From Aliidiomarina quisquiliarum (GTDB lineage: Bacteria > Pseudomonadota > Gammaproteobacteria > Enterobacterales > Alteromonadaceae): a stretch of DNA of 64,000 nucleotides. Location: assembly GCF_023922585.1 (NCBI RefSeq), contig NZ_JAMFTN010000010.1, positions 124,420 through 188,419 of the forward strand, written 5' to 3'. The notes beneath the pieces are model-generated. The model was not told the DNA's origin. It saw only the letters and a list, made by a program, of their open reading frames with translations, and searched no databases. Numbering within the stretch: position 1 is the stretch's first letter; the number at the start of each line of letters is the position of its first letter. Positions 8,436-17,040 of this stretch are shown here, one piece after another. The position numbers were made by a program, and so were the translations under genes.

Positions 8436-9515
8436 TTAGCCCTCCTCTTGCTTGGTTTCTGCTACAAACAGCGGCTCGCTTACCACTTCATCGCCGCTTA
8501 ATAAAATAGCTAGCCAGCGCGTGTCGGGGTTTTCTTGCAAGCCTATTTTTACCATCATAGTTAAAGGCACCGACAATAACATGCCCACCGGCCCAAGTAG
8601 CCAACCCCAAAATATCAAACTAAGAAATACCACCAAGGTCGACAAGCCCAAGCGCTGGCCCATAACTCTGGGCTCAACAATATTACCCATAACTAGGTTA
8701 ACGGCCACAAACACTAAAGCTACAGCGCCTGCCATGGCCGGGTGGAATTGAATCATGGCCATTGTAACTGCCGGTACGGCGGCTAAAATTGAACCTATAT
8801 TAGGAATGTAGTTCAATAAAAATGCCAATACGCCCCACAGCGCAAAATGATCGATGCCCATCAACCATAACGTAGCACCAATAAGAATTCCCGTGGCTAA
8901 ACTAATGGCGGTTTTAATGGCTAAATACTTATTTATGGCGTGCAACAACGAAGTTAACGACTTCAACTGACTGTCGACCCGATCAAACGCTAGGGCAATT
9001 TTTCGCGGCATATTGGCCGCTTCGCCTAAAATAAACACCACTATAAGTATTACTAACAATGAATTGGTCATCATGCCGCCCAGCCCAGAAAGCATGTTTA
9101 CCATCAAGCTCACTAACCGATTCGGATCGAGCTGACTTTGTAAAACGTCAATATTAATATCAATATTGAAACGCCCCATAAAAGCCACAAACCACTGAAA
9201 CTGTTCTATCGATCGTGCACGGTAACTAGGAAAACTGGCTAAAAACTCATTTACCGACTGCACAATTAGCATACTAAGAAAAAAGCCAAAGACTGAAATA
9301 ACCACAAAAACAGCCGTAATGGCAAGAAAGTTAGGTAAACCGCGGCGGGCAAACCAAATCAACATGGGCTGCATAATAATGGCAATGAAAATCGCCAAAA
9401 ATAGTGGCACCACAACCACACTGGCTGCCTTTATACCAGCCAAAACAATAACCACCGCGGCAGCTACTAAAAATATGCGGCTTACTGGGCCAAGTTCACG
9501 TTCTGATCCATTCAC
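8436..9515 (-). CDS. AI-2E family (PerM-type) transporter
   Basis: A 359-residue integral membrane protein with the AI-2E transporter fold: two N-terminal membrane segments (about residues 12-70), a soluble middle segment with LDPNRLVSLM, and a C-terminal block of helices containing LNYIPNIGSILAAVPAV and GQRLGLSTLVVFLSLIFWGW, the conserved family motifs. Family members export diverse small molecules or ions (TqsA, YdgG, sodium/proton antiport in some), so the substrate cannot be named. It is followed at one base by the small gene above and is divergent from yfcH. Confidence 0.9.
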   Translation of the reverse strand: MNGSERELGPVSRIFLVAAAVVIVLAGIKAASVVVVPLFLAIFIAIIMQPMLIWFARRGLPNFLAITAVFVVISVFGFFLSMLIVQSVNEFLASFPSYRARSIEQFQWFVAFMGRFNIDINIDVLQSQLDPNRLVSLMVNMLSGLGGMMTNSLLVILIVVFILGEAANMPRKIALAFDRVDSQLKSLTSLLHAINKYLAIKTAISLATGILIGATLWLMGIDHFALWGVLAFLLNYIPNIGSILAAVPAVTMAMIQFHPAMAGAVALVFVAVNLVMGNIVEPRVMGQRLGLSTLVVFLSLIFWGWLLGPVGMLLSVPLTMMVKIGLQENPDTRWLAILLSGDEVVSEPLFVAETKQEEG

Positions 9516-9628
9516 GGTTATTTTTCCTATTCATTATTATATTCGCAATTTAATTTACACCAACTATGGCTGTTGTTGCTAGTCGCTGACAGACCACCTA
9601 GACTGAAACGACAGTATAAGGAGTCAAT

Positions 9629-10531
9629 ATGAAGATTTTATTTACCGGTGGCACCGGTTTAATCGGCTCTGCATTTATTAACCGCTTTGCCTACCAACAC
9701 CAATATACGGTGCTTACACGTGACCCTGCTAAGGCTAAAAAAATTTTAGGCCCTCAGGTTCACACCATTACGCGGCTCGACTCACTCACAAACCTCGACT
9801 CGTTCGACGCAGTTATTAATTTGGCCGGCGAACCTATTGCCGACAAACGCTGGACCGCAGCCCGTAAAGCCCAACTTGAACACAGCCGGTGGGTTATTAC
9901 CAACCAACTGGCCGCTTTAATGAACCAGTCTAGTATGCCACCTAAGGTGGTTATTTCTGGCTCAGCAGTGGGTTATTACGGTCGCCAAGGCACCACCCAA
10001 GTCACGGAAAGTAGTTATAGTGCATACCCAGAATATAGCCACCTGCTGTGCCGCAAGTGGGAACAAGCGGCCCAACAATGTGCAGCCGTAACACGGTTGT
10101 GTATTGTTCGTACCGGCATTGTGCTTGCTGCCAAAGGCGGTGCTTTGGCCCGCATGGCTCTGCCTTTTAAATTAGGCTTCGGTGGCCCTATTGGCAGCGG
10201 AAAGCAAATGATGTCGTGGATTCATCTCAACGACATGGTAAGTGTATTAGCCTATTTACTTGAGCACGAACAATGCCAAGGCAACTACAACGCCACGGCA
10301 CCTGTACCAGTCAGCAACCGCGAGTTTAGCCAAACTCTAGCAAAGGTACTGCGCCGCCCTTGCCTGTTCACCGTACCTGCAGTAGTGCTGCGCACAGTAT
10401 TTGGTGAAATGGCCGACATTATTTTAACCGGCCAAGCGGTACTGCCCGAGCGCTTGCAACAAGAAGGTTTTACTTTCCAATACCCAAGCCTCGAGCCAGC
10501 CTTAGCCAACGTACTAAAACCAAACGAATGA
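9629..10531 (+). CDS. yfcH: TIGR01777-type NAD-dependent epimerase/dehydratase YfcH
   Basis: A 300-residue atypical short-chain dehydrogenase (SDR39U1). The N-terminal Rossmann motif FTGGTGLIGSAF is at residues 4-15, VINLAGEPIADKRW near 67 and SGSAVGYYG near 112 (active-site Tyr region), and PFKLGFGGPIGSGKQMMSWI near 180, the diagnostic family segment. AAGGAG precedes the start at a good distance. The physiological substrate of YfcH is not established; the human homologue is also uncharacterised. It stands alone between a divergent permease and a convergent ABC system. Confidence 0.92.
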   Translation: MKILFTGGTGLIGSAFINRFAYQHQYTVLTRDPAKAKKILGPQVHTITRLDSLTNLDSFDAVINLAGEPIADKRWTAARKAQLEHSRWVITNQLAALMNQSSMPPKVVISGSAVGYYGRQGTTQVTESSYSAYPEYSHLLCRKWEQAAQQCAAVTRLCIVRTGIVLAAKGGALARMALPFKLGFGGPIGSGKQMMSWIHLNDMVSVLAYLLEHEQCQGNYNATAPVPVSNREFSQTLAKVLRRPCLFTVPAVVLRTVFGEMADIILTGQAVLPERLQQEGFTFQYPSLEPALANVLKPNE

Positions 10532-10542
10532 AAAAATGCACT

Positions 10543-13071
10543 CTAGTTAAGGTTGCGTATTAACGCTGCGGTACGCTTAGCCAGTAGCCGCCGCGTAGTC
10601 AACCAACCTAAACTAGCCACCACCAGGGCGCCAATGCCAGGGCCTAATAACCAAAAGCGTACATGCAGCGTAGCGGGCATAGCAAATACTTGGGTTTGTA
10701 ACACATAAATGGTTAATTCCATGGCCAAAGCGGCAATTAAGCCTGCCAAGGCCCCCAGTACAATAAATTCATAGGTAACCGCTTGCGCCAACATGCGGCT
10801 ACGGGCACCTAAGGTACGCAAAATAACCAGCTCTTGCTCGCGCTCTTCCAACGACGCTTGCACCTGGGCCACCAGCACGAGCGCACCGGCAAACACCACC
10901 AAAAACATAACAAAGGTAATGGCTAACGACACATGGCCAATAACCGCCCGTATTTGCTGAATAATACTGTCTACGTCAATTAGCGACACCTGCGGGAAGT
11001 CGCGAAACAAACTATATAATTCGCTATTTCGTTCGCTCGGCAAATAAAAACTAGCAATATAGGTCACCGGAATGTCGGCAAAGGCCGCAGGGCTAAAAAT
11101 CAAATAGAAATTTGGCTGCATGCTATTCCAATTCACTTCACGAATATTGCTTACGGGCACAGTAAATTCTTCAGCCCCAACTTGCATAGTAAGCACGTCG
11201 CCTACAACAATGTTCAAGCGCTTAGCCACCCGCGATTCCACCGACACACTTTTATGCGGCTGAGCATTACTCGCTTCGGTGGGCCACCAAGAGCCTGCTA
11301 CAACTTTGTTTTCCGGTGGAACCGTGTGGCGCCAGGTTAATTGCAGTTCACGGCCAAAGCCTTGGCGCAGTTCTGTTTGGCCGGCCTCTTCGCGATCAGA
11401 CTTATTCACCGCATCAGCCACCAGCTCGCCATTTACCGCCATTAACCGCCCAGGCGTAAGCGGGTATAGGTCTGTTGCCTCTATTTGCTCGGTTCTGAAC
11501 ACTTCTTGCAATGCGGTTACTTGTTGCTCTGCCACGTTAATAACAAAATAATTCGGCGCATTTTCGGGTAGTTGGTTTTGCCAGTCTTCCAACAGTTCGT
11601 TACGGAGTGCTAACACCAGCAAAAACAGCATAATTGCGGTGGAAAAACTTAGCATTTGTAAACTGTTTTCACGGGCGCGGCGCTGCATATTCGCCATGGC
11701 CAAACGCCAACTACTACCGGCTTGCATGCCTGCTTCACGGCTCGCGCGAATAAATAGCCGGCCAATTAACAGCAGTACCACCGTGGCAACAATACCGCCG
11801 CCAAACAGCGCAGCCGACAACAGCCAGCTACGGCTATACAGCACCATTAATACATAAATTGTGGCACCACTAAATACCCAATGTAACCAGCGGCCTAAAT
11901 CACTGCCGTCGAGTTCACGGCGCAATACCCGCAACGGCGGTATACGCATTAAACGTAACAACGGATAAAGGCTAAACATTAAGGCTGCCAGCAAACCGGT
12001 AATAATGGCTAACCACCAAGGGCCTTGGCTTGCTGCTGGCAACACATAACCTAGTTGGCTACCGACAAAACTTACTACTACGAATTGCAGCCCATAGCCC
12101 AGTGCCAAGCCAGCGGCAATGCTAAATACACTTAGTAGTAATAAGTGCGCAGTAAATACTCGGCTAATAAAGCTGCGCGTGCCACCTAAAGTTTTCATAA
12201 TGGCCACGGCGTCGTAGTTGCGCTGGCAATAGCGCTGTGCGGCCACGGCTACGGCGGTAGCGGCTAACACCACACCAAGTAAACTAGCTAAAAGCATAAA
12301 ACGTTCAGCCCGCTCTAAAGCCGATGCCAAGGGCGAATCGTCGTCGCGAATACTACGCCAGCGTTGGTTTAAATCATCTAACTGTGGCACTAACCAGTCT
12401 TCGTAAGCTGTTATTGCTGCTGGCTCGCCGGCAAATAAGTAATTATAACTCACCCGGCTGCCCGGCTGAATTAACTGGGTAGCAGCTAAATCGGCATACT
12501 GAATAAGCACCGTGGGGCTGTCGTTAAACACATTAAAGCCAGCGTCGGGCTCCTTGGTAAGCACCTTGGTAACAGTAAATTGCTTTGCTCCCACTTCAAT
12601 CACATCGCCTAAGGCCAGCGGTAATTGCTGAAACAAGCCCGAATGTATCCAGGCTTCACCTGGCCCAGGCAAGTACGCAGTTGCCGCCCCTGCAATAAAA
12701 GGTTGCTCGGCAACTTCTAGCTCGCCCCGTAATGGGTATTTTGCCGTGACCGCTTTAATGTCGGCCAAAGCCAATTGTTCATGGGCAAAAACCATCGAAT
12801 TAAAGGTTACCCGCTCGGCATAATCAAGCCCTTGTTCTGTGGCCTGCTCTAACCAAGCTGGGTTAACCTGCTGACGGGTCGACAACACTCTATCGGCGGC
12901 TAAAAACTCACCGCTGCGGGCCACTAAGCCACCCTGCAAGCGCTCACTAAAAATAGACAGCGACAACACCGCCGTTACCGCCAAAGTAACCGCTAAAGCC
13001 ATAACGGTTAATTCGCCCCGGCGCAGTTCGTGGCGTAATAGGCGCCAGGAAATAACCAACCAATTACTCAT
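10543..13071 (-). CDS. ybbP: FtsX-like ABC transporter permease, YbbP type
   Basis: An 842-residue membrane protein with the duplicated FtsX/MacB permease arrangement: a first membrane helix at about residues 19-42, a large periplasmic domain, a three-helix FtsX block near 260-375, a central pair of helices near 395-440, a second periplasmic domain, and a C-terminal FtsX block near 720-830. This matches E. coli YbbP (about 804 residues). Its start overlaps the ybbA stop by eight bases. Together with YbbA it would form a MacB-like mechanotransducing complex, in E. coli linked to TesA by gene position. The true cargo is unknown. Confidence 0.9.
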   Translation of the reverse strand: MSNWLVISWRLLRHELRRGELTVMALAVTLAVTAVLSLSIFSERLQGGLVARSGEFLAADRVLSTRQQVNPAWLEQATEQGLDYAERVTFNSMVFAHEQLALADIKAVTAKYPLRGELEVAEQPFIAGAATAYLPGPGEAWIHSGLFQQLPLALGDVIEVGAKQFTVTKVLTKEPDAGFNVFNDSPTVLIQYADLAATQLIQPGSRVSYNYLFAGEPAAITAYEDWLVPQLDDLNQRWRSIRDDDSPLASALERAERFMLLASLLGVVLAATAVAVAAQRYCQRNYDAVAIMKTLGGTRSFISRVFTAHLLLLSVFSIAAGLALGYGLQFVVVSFVGSQLGYVLPAASQGPWWLAIITGLLAALMFSLYPLLRLMRIPPLRVLRRELDGSDLGRWLHWVFSGATIYVLMVLYSRSWLLSAALFGGGIVATVVLLLIGRLFIRASREAGMQAGSSWRLAMANMQRRARENSLQMLSFSTAIMLFLLVLALRNELLEDWQNQLPENAPNYFVINVAEQQVTALQEVFRTEQIEATDLYPLTPGRLMAVNGELVADAVNKSDREEAGQTELRQGFGRELQLTWRHTVPPENKVVAGSWWPTEASNAQPHKSVSVESRVAKRLNIVVGDVLTMQVGAEEFTVPVSNIREVNWNSMQPNFYLIFSPAAFADIPVTYIASFYLPSERNSELYSLFRDFPQVSLIDVDSIIQQIRAVIGHVSLAITFVMFLVVFAGALVLVAQVQASLEEREQELVILRTLGARSRMLAQAVTYEFIVLGALAGLIAALAMELTIYVLQTQVFAMPATLHVRFWLLGPGIGALVVASLGWLTTRRLLAKRTAALIRNLN

Positions 13072-13744
13072 GGCCAGCGGGCTCGGTTAAATAACCACTG
13101 TCAATATGCACTATGCGCTGGCATTTTTTAGCTAAGCGGTCGTCATGGGTAACAATAATTAGGGTGGTGCCAAATTCTCGGTTTAAGGCAAACAGTAACT
13201 GTTCAATTTTCTCGCCCGTATGGCGATCAAGATTACCCGTGGGCTCGTCGGCAAATAAAATTTCTGGCTCACCAATAAATGCCCGAGCAATAGCAACCCG
13301 TTGCTGTTCCCCACCAGACAGTTGGTTGGGGTAATGGTCAAGCCGGCCGCTTAAACCTACTTTTTCCAGTAATTCCCGCGCTTGCGCTTGCGGGTTAGCG
13401 GCCCCAGCAAGCTCTGCTGGCAGCATTACGTTTTCCAATGCAGTTAAGCTTTGTATTAATAAAAACGACTGAAAAATAAAACCTATTTTTTCACCGCGTA
13501 AAATAGCCCGTTGCTCTTCATCCAATTCTGATAAATTTACGTTATCAATAGAGATATGCCCCGAACTGGGTAAATCTAAACCGGCTAACATAGCCAGCAA
13601 AGTTGACTTGCCCGACCCCGACGCACCGACTATGGCAAGCGTTTCTGCCGCGTCAATGGTAAGGTCAATACTAGACAATATATCTAGCCGACCTGCGTTG
13701 GTAACAACGTGGCGGCTTACCGAGTGAGCTTGAATAACTGCCAT
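13064..13744 (-). CDS. ybbA: ABC transporter ATP-binding protein YbbA
   Basis: A 226-residue LolD/MacB-type ATPase. Walker A GASGSGKST is near residue 39, the Q-loop in FIFQSF, the signature LSGGEQQRVAIARA near 142 and Walker B ILFADEPTGN near 164, followed by the H-loop VTHD. It is upstream of and overlaps ybbP by eight bases. Its ATG directly abuts the divergent tesA ATG (CATATG), so the promoter of each must lie within the 5' end of the other. The ybbAP-tesA arrangement is conserved in enterobacteria. Confidence 0.94.
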   Translation of the reverse strand: MAVIQAHSVSRHVVTNAGRLDILSSIDLTIDAAETLAIVGASGSGKSTLLAMLAGLDLPSSGHISIDNVNLSELDEEQRAILRGEKIGFIFQSFLLIQSLTALENVMLPAELAGAANPQAQARELLEKVGLSGRLDHYPNQLSGGEQQRVAIARAFIGEPEILFADEPTGNLDRHTGEKIEQLLFALNREFGTTLIIVTHDDRLAKKCQRIVHIDSGYLTEPAGHE

Positions 13745-14407
13745 ATGAAAAAAAAGTCCTTTAATGTTGCGTTGTTTTTATTACTGTTGTGCTTTATACG
13801 CCCTGCAGCAGCAAATGTATCACTGCTTATTTTAGGCGACAGTTTAAGTGCCGGTTACGGTATTGCAGTTGCCGACAGCTGGCCAAGTGAAATACAGCGG
13901 CGCTGGCAAAGCACGCATCCTGAATTCAAACTTATTAACGCCAGCATAAGTGGCGAAACCACCGAAGGGGCCCTACGGCGCTTGCCCGCACTTATTGAAC
14001 GGCACCAACCCCACTGGGTGTTTATTGAACTCGGCGGCAACGACGGCTTGCGGGGCTTTAACTTGTCAACCATGGCCGACAACCTCAAACAAATAATTAC
14101 CTTATTGCAAGCTAACAATATACGTGTGGCCCTAAGCGAAATTGAAATTCCACCCAACTTAGGCCCTCGTTATACCCAGCTTTTTAATCAAACCTTTCAT
14201 AATCTTGCCGCTAACAACGAGCACATCGTACTGATTCCATTTTTTGTTCGTCACATTGCGGTGCAGCCCGAATTAATGCAAGCCGATGGTATCCACCCTA
14301 ATCGCGACGCACAAGTACAGATTGCCAACCTAATGGAACCACAATTACGCCAACTGTTATTAAGCAAAGAATCAAAGCAACAAGCAAAGGGAGGGAAGCA
14401 AGAATGA
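13745..14407 (+). CDS. tesA: Thioesterase I / lysophospholipase L1 / arylesterase
   Basis: A 220-residue SGNH hydrolase with a cleavable signal peptide (basic MKKK, hydrophobic core, likely cut after ARPAAA-type residues near 24), hence periplasmic. The GDSL block is ILGDSLSAGYG, block III is GGNDGLRG, and the catalytic Asp-His pair is in DGIHPN. E. coli TesA hydrolyses acyl-CoA, arylesters and lysophospholipids. I chose ATG 13745 because it gives a proper signal peptide; a frame from an upstream TTG would add 12 residues inside ybbA. It overlaps folK by four bases. Confidence 0.95.
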   Translation: MKKKSFNVALFLLLLCFIRPAAANVSLLILGDSLSAGYGIAVADSWPSEIQRRWQSTHPEFKLINASISGETTEGALRRLPALIERHQPHWVFIELGGNDGLRGFNLSTMADNLKQIITLLQANNIRVALSEIEIPPNLGPRYTQLFNQTFHNLAANNEHIVLIPFFVRHIAVQPELMQADGIHPNRDAQVQIANLMEPQLRQLLLSKESKQQAKGGKQE

Positions 14408-14955
14408 CCTGGCATTATTTAAGTTTAGGCAGCAACTTAAAACCTGAACATAATTTAACGCAGGCTATACGTGCCTTAAGCGAGCGCTTTGGTGAGTTAT
14501 TGTTATTACCGGTAGTGCGTACCCAGCCCTGTAATATGAACTCGGTGCACGACTTCCTTAACACCTTAATTGTTGTTCACAGCGCGCTTGAACCCGCTGC
14601 GCTAAAACAACATTTTAATAGCATGGAAGAAAACGCCGGCCGCGATCGCAGTGATCCTGAGCGCGGCAGCAAAGATCGCCCCTTAGACATCGACATTTTA
14701 ACCACCAGCAGCAGCCTTAGCTTAGCGCCTTTTTATGCCAGCACCGAGCCCTACTGTTTAGCCAGTGTGCAAGCCTTAGTGCCGCCTAGTGCGGCCCCTG
14801 CTAGCAATACCGTAGCGTTAGCACTTACCGCCACACAATTAGCCGGCCAACGAGCGGCCACCATCAACGCGAACCACGGCAGCGGTCATATACTCGTTGT
14901 CGAGAATACTATAGATAGCCTTCTCCAACGCCTCGAAGCCGCCTTCAGTTGCTAG
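14404..14955 (+). CDS. folK: HPPK-family 6-hydroxymethyl-7,8-dihydropterin pyrophosphokinase
   Basis: A 183-residue HPPK-like protein. It opens with YLSLGSNL and carries GSKDRPLDIDIL, equivalent to the GPRTLDLDI motif that binds magnesium-ATP. The C-terminal 50 residues diverge from E. coli HPPK. The gene is next to folM, so it may be the second HPPK paralogue of marine gammaproteobacteria that sits with pterin-reduction genes, not the main folate-pathway enzyme usually beside pcnB. The frame overlaps tesA by four bases and runs 117 bp into the 3' end of folM on the other strand. Confidence 0.8.
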   Translation: MTWHYLSLGSNLKPEHNLTQAIRALSERFGELLLLPVVRTQPCNMNSVHDFLNTLIVVHSALEPAALKQHFNSMEENAGRDRSDPERGSKDRPLDIDILTTSSSLSLAPFYASTEPYCLASVQALVPPSAAPASNTVALALTATQLAGQRAATINANHGSGHILVVENTIDSLLQRLEAAFSC

Positions 14956-15627
14956 TAAAGTTTCACTCAGTACTTTCTCTTTATCGGCGGCACTATGCTC
15001 AGGTAAAAACTTCACTGGCCCAGGTTGAATTGCATTTACACGTACTTTAGGTGCAAGTTGTTTGGCAAAGCTTAGCATTAAATTTTCTGCCCCAGCTTTA
15101 GTCGAGCAGTATAAGGCGTAGTTCGGGTTCGGATTGTTCACATAAATATCGGTAATATGAATAATATTGCCAGTGGGGCGAACACTGTTAGCAAGCGCCG
15201 TAGCGAATAGTTGATTAAGCCGTGCCGGCGCCTTCATGTGAATACGAAATAAACGGTCGTAAAAACTCATCATAGCTGCCCCGTCTTGGGCATGGGCTTG
15301 GTCCTGCTCGTAAATAGAAGCGTTGTGCAGCACAAAATCAATCCCTTCATGGCGCGCTAAAATGCTCTGCGCCACCTGCTCAACGTTTTCATCGTCAAGC
15401 AGATCACACGACACCCGCTCTAAGCGCTCTGATTCGATGCTAGCAAGGCTTTCTGGCTCAACCGCTGTAGTTTTGCAGCTGCCGCGGGTTAAGGCCACTA
15501 CGTGCCAACCATGCGCTAATAGCGACTTGGTCATTAACAAGCCTAACCGCCGCCCTGCTCCTGTTACCACCGCAACAGGTCGTGCGCCGCACAATTGATA
15601 AGTTGAACTGTTTTGATTATTCGACAT
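14839..15627 (-). CDS. folM: Dihydromonapterin reductase FolM-type SDR
   Basis: A short-chain dehydrogenase that in E. coli reduces dihydromonapterin to tetrahydromonapterin and has some dihydrofolate reductase activity. The cofactor motif VVTGAGRRLGL with the pteridine-reductase type RR pair, FVLHNASIYE, the active-site YALYCSTKAG (Tyr-x3-Lys) and NAIQPGPVKF are present, and the C-terminus ends in VRVDGGRSLAG. I chose ATG 15627 with GGCGGA upstream; a longer frame to 15675 exists. The last 117 bp overlap folK tail to tail, which is unusual because both C-termini look conserved. Confidence 0.88.
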   Translation of the reverse strand: MSNNQNSSTYQLCGARPVAVVTGAGRRLGLLMTKSLLAHGWHVVALTRGSCKTTAVEPESLASIESERLERVSCDLLDDENVEQVAQSILARHEGIDFVLHNASIYEQDQAHAQDGAAMMSFYDRLFRIHMKAPARLNQLFATALANSVRPTGNIIHITDIYVNNPNPNYALYCSTKAGAENLMLSFAKQLAPKVRVNAIQPGPVKFLPEHSAADKEKVLSETLLATEGGFEALEKAIYSILDNEYMTAAVVRVDGGRSLAG

Positions 15628-15841
15628 AAAAATTCCGCCATCGATAGCTGTGGTGTTATTTATACACTCATTCAAATTAGGTAATGAGTTTACGCTAAAT
15701 AAACAGAATTAGATCGGCAACAGCAAAGCAGCGCTATTGGTTAGCAAGCTGAATTATGTAGATAGTTAAACTGTGGGGTTAAACCGAGTGTGTGCGAAGC
15801 GTAGTAGAATAGTTTAAAACAAAAGGCATGGGTAAAAGAGA

Positions 15842-15917
15842 TGGCGTCCCCTAGGGGGTTCGAACCCCTGTTACCGCCGTGAAAGGGCGGTGTCCTAGGC
15901 CACTAGACGAAGGGGAC
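15842..15917 (-). tRNA. tRNA-Glu(UUC), copy with variant D-arm
   Basis: A 76-nt cloverleaf with encoded CCA and anticodon TTC in the loop CTTTCAC flanked by a CCGCC/GGCGG stem. It differs from the two neighbouring copies in the D-arm (GTGGCCTAGG in place of CGGTTAGG, one base longer) and by one T-stem pair, so it is an isodecoder. Last gene of the tRNA-Ala-Glu-Glu-Glu transcript. Confidence 0.97.
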
Positions 15918-15935
15918 ACAGAAAGTTAAGTAAGA

Positions 15936-16010
15936 TGGCGTCCCCTAGGGGATTCGAACCCCTGTTACCGCCGTGAAAGGGCGGTGTCCTAACCGCTAGA
16001 CGAAGGGGAC
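15936..16010 (-). tRNA. tRNA-Glu(UUC)
   Basis: A 75-nt tRNA gene with encoded CCA, GTCCCC acceptor strand, anticodon TTC and TTCGAAT T-loop. Identical in its body to the copy at 16071-16145. Separated from its neighbours by 18 and 60 bp, so co-transcription is likely. Confidence 0.97.
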
Positions 16011-16070
16011 GCTGACTTACCTTATCTTATTCTCTTTTGCTCGAGGCCAATACTGGCTTCGGTTGTGAAT

Positions 16071-16145
16071 TGGCGTCCCCTAGGGGATTCGAACCCCTGT
16101 TACCGCCGTGAAAGGGCGGTGTCCTAACCGCTAGACGAAGGGGAC
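16071..16145 (-). tRNA. tRNA-Glu(UUC)
   Basis: A 75-nt tRNA gene with encoded CCA and anticodon TTC, same sequence as the copy at 15936-16010. It lies 34 bp after tRNA-Ala in the same direction. Three tRNA-Glu copies sit directly downstream of the gltX-can pair on the same strand. Confidence 0.97.
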
Positions 16146-16179
16146 GCAACATATTCACAGTGCAAAGCTTACAAAAGTT

Positions 16180-16255
<76 letters not shown>

Positions 16256-16307
16256 ATCACTTTTGAAACTTTTTGCTTTCAGGCAAACTGCCCTGACAGC
16301 GAGGCGC

Positions 16308-16336
16308 ATTCTAGAAACAGCCGACCTTGGTGTCAA
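16308..16336 (-). promoter_or_regulatory. Promoter of the tRNA-Ala/Glu cluster
   Basis: On the minus strand TTGACA (16331-16336) is followed by 17 bp and TAGAAT (16308-16313), near consensus. The sequence after the -10 is GC-rich (GCGCCTCG), the discriminator type expected for stringent control of stable RNA genes. The start would be about 45 bp ahead of tRNA-Ala. It lies between can and the tRNA genes, so the cluster need not depend on gltX-can readthrough. Confidence 0.88.
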
Positions 16337-16392
16337 CCCTTTTTTCTTAATATGCGTTCGTTTGGCTATTTTTGTAGCGACTTGGTCGTTAA

Positions 16393-17040
16393 TTAGTCAC
16401 CCGACTCCGCATCTGGCTCAAATTGGTAGATGGGTGCAATGCTATCCATACCGTCAATTGTCACCTGCAAGTCGTGAGCAATACCGTCTTTAATACTATA
16501 AATCCAGCCGTGAATGGCTAACTTTTGCCCTTTCGCCCACGCTTCCTGAATTATATAGTTATGCGACAAGTTATACACTTGCTCAATAACGTTCAATTCA
16601 CACATGCGGTCAAACTGGGCCGACATGGGTAAGTTAGCAATATCGCTTTCATGGGCCCGATAAATATCTTTAATCGGGTGCAGCCAGTGGTCAACAATAC
16701 CATGGCGGCAAGACTCTAGCGCGGCAGCAACACCACCACAACCATAATGCCCAACAATTAAAATATGTTTTACCCGTAGTTGCGTCACTGCATATTCCAC
16801 TACAGCTAAACAATTAAAATCCGTTTGTATTACTTGGTTGGCCACATTTCTATGAACAAACAACTCACCTGGGTCCATCCCTACGATTTCGTTTGCAGGC
16901 ACACGGCTATCAGCACAGCCAATCCATAAGTATTCTGGATTTTGTTGATTCACTAAACGTTCAAAAAACTTAGGATCTTGGGCTTTTTTATTGGTTGCCC
17001 ACTGCACGTTATTCGCTAGTAACTCACGAATTTTCGGCAT
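16393..17040 (-). CDS. can: Beta-class carbonic anhydrase
   Basis: A 215-residue zinc enzyme interconverting carbon dioxide and bicarbonate. The zinc ligands are in CADSRVPANE (Cys, and the catalytic Asp-Arg dyad) near residue 42 and in GHYGCGGV (His and Cys) near 98. FVHRNVANQV is the other conserved block. Length fits E. coli Can (220). Its ATG overlaps the gltX stop by one base (TAATG), so it is probably the second gene of a gltX-can transcript. Confidence 0.95.
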   Translation of the reverse strand: MPKIRELLANNVQWATNKKAQDPKFFERLVNQQNPEYLWIGCADSRVPANEIVGMDPGELFVHRNVANQVIQTDFNCLAVVEYAVTQLRVKHILIVGHYGCGGVAAALESCRHGIVDHWLHPIKDIYRAHESDIANLPMSAQFDRMCELNVIEQVYNLSHNYIIQEAWAKGQKLAIHGWIYSIKDGIAHDLQVTIDGMDSIAPIYQFEPDAESGD

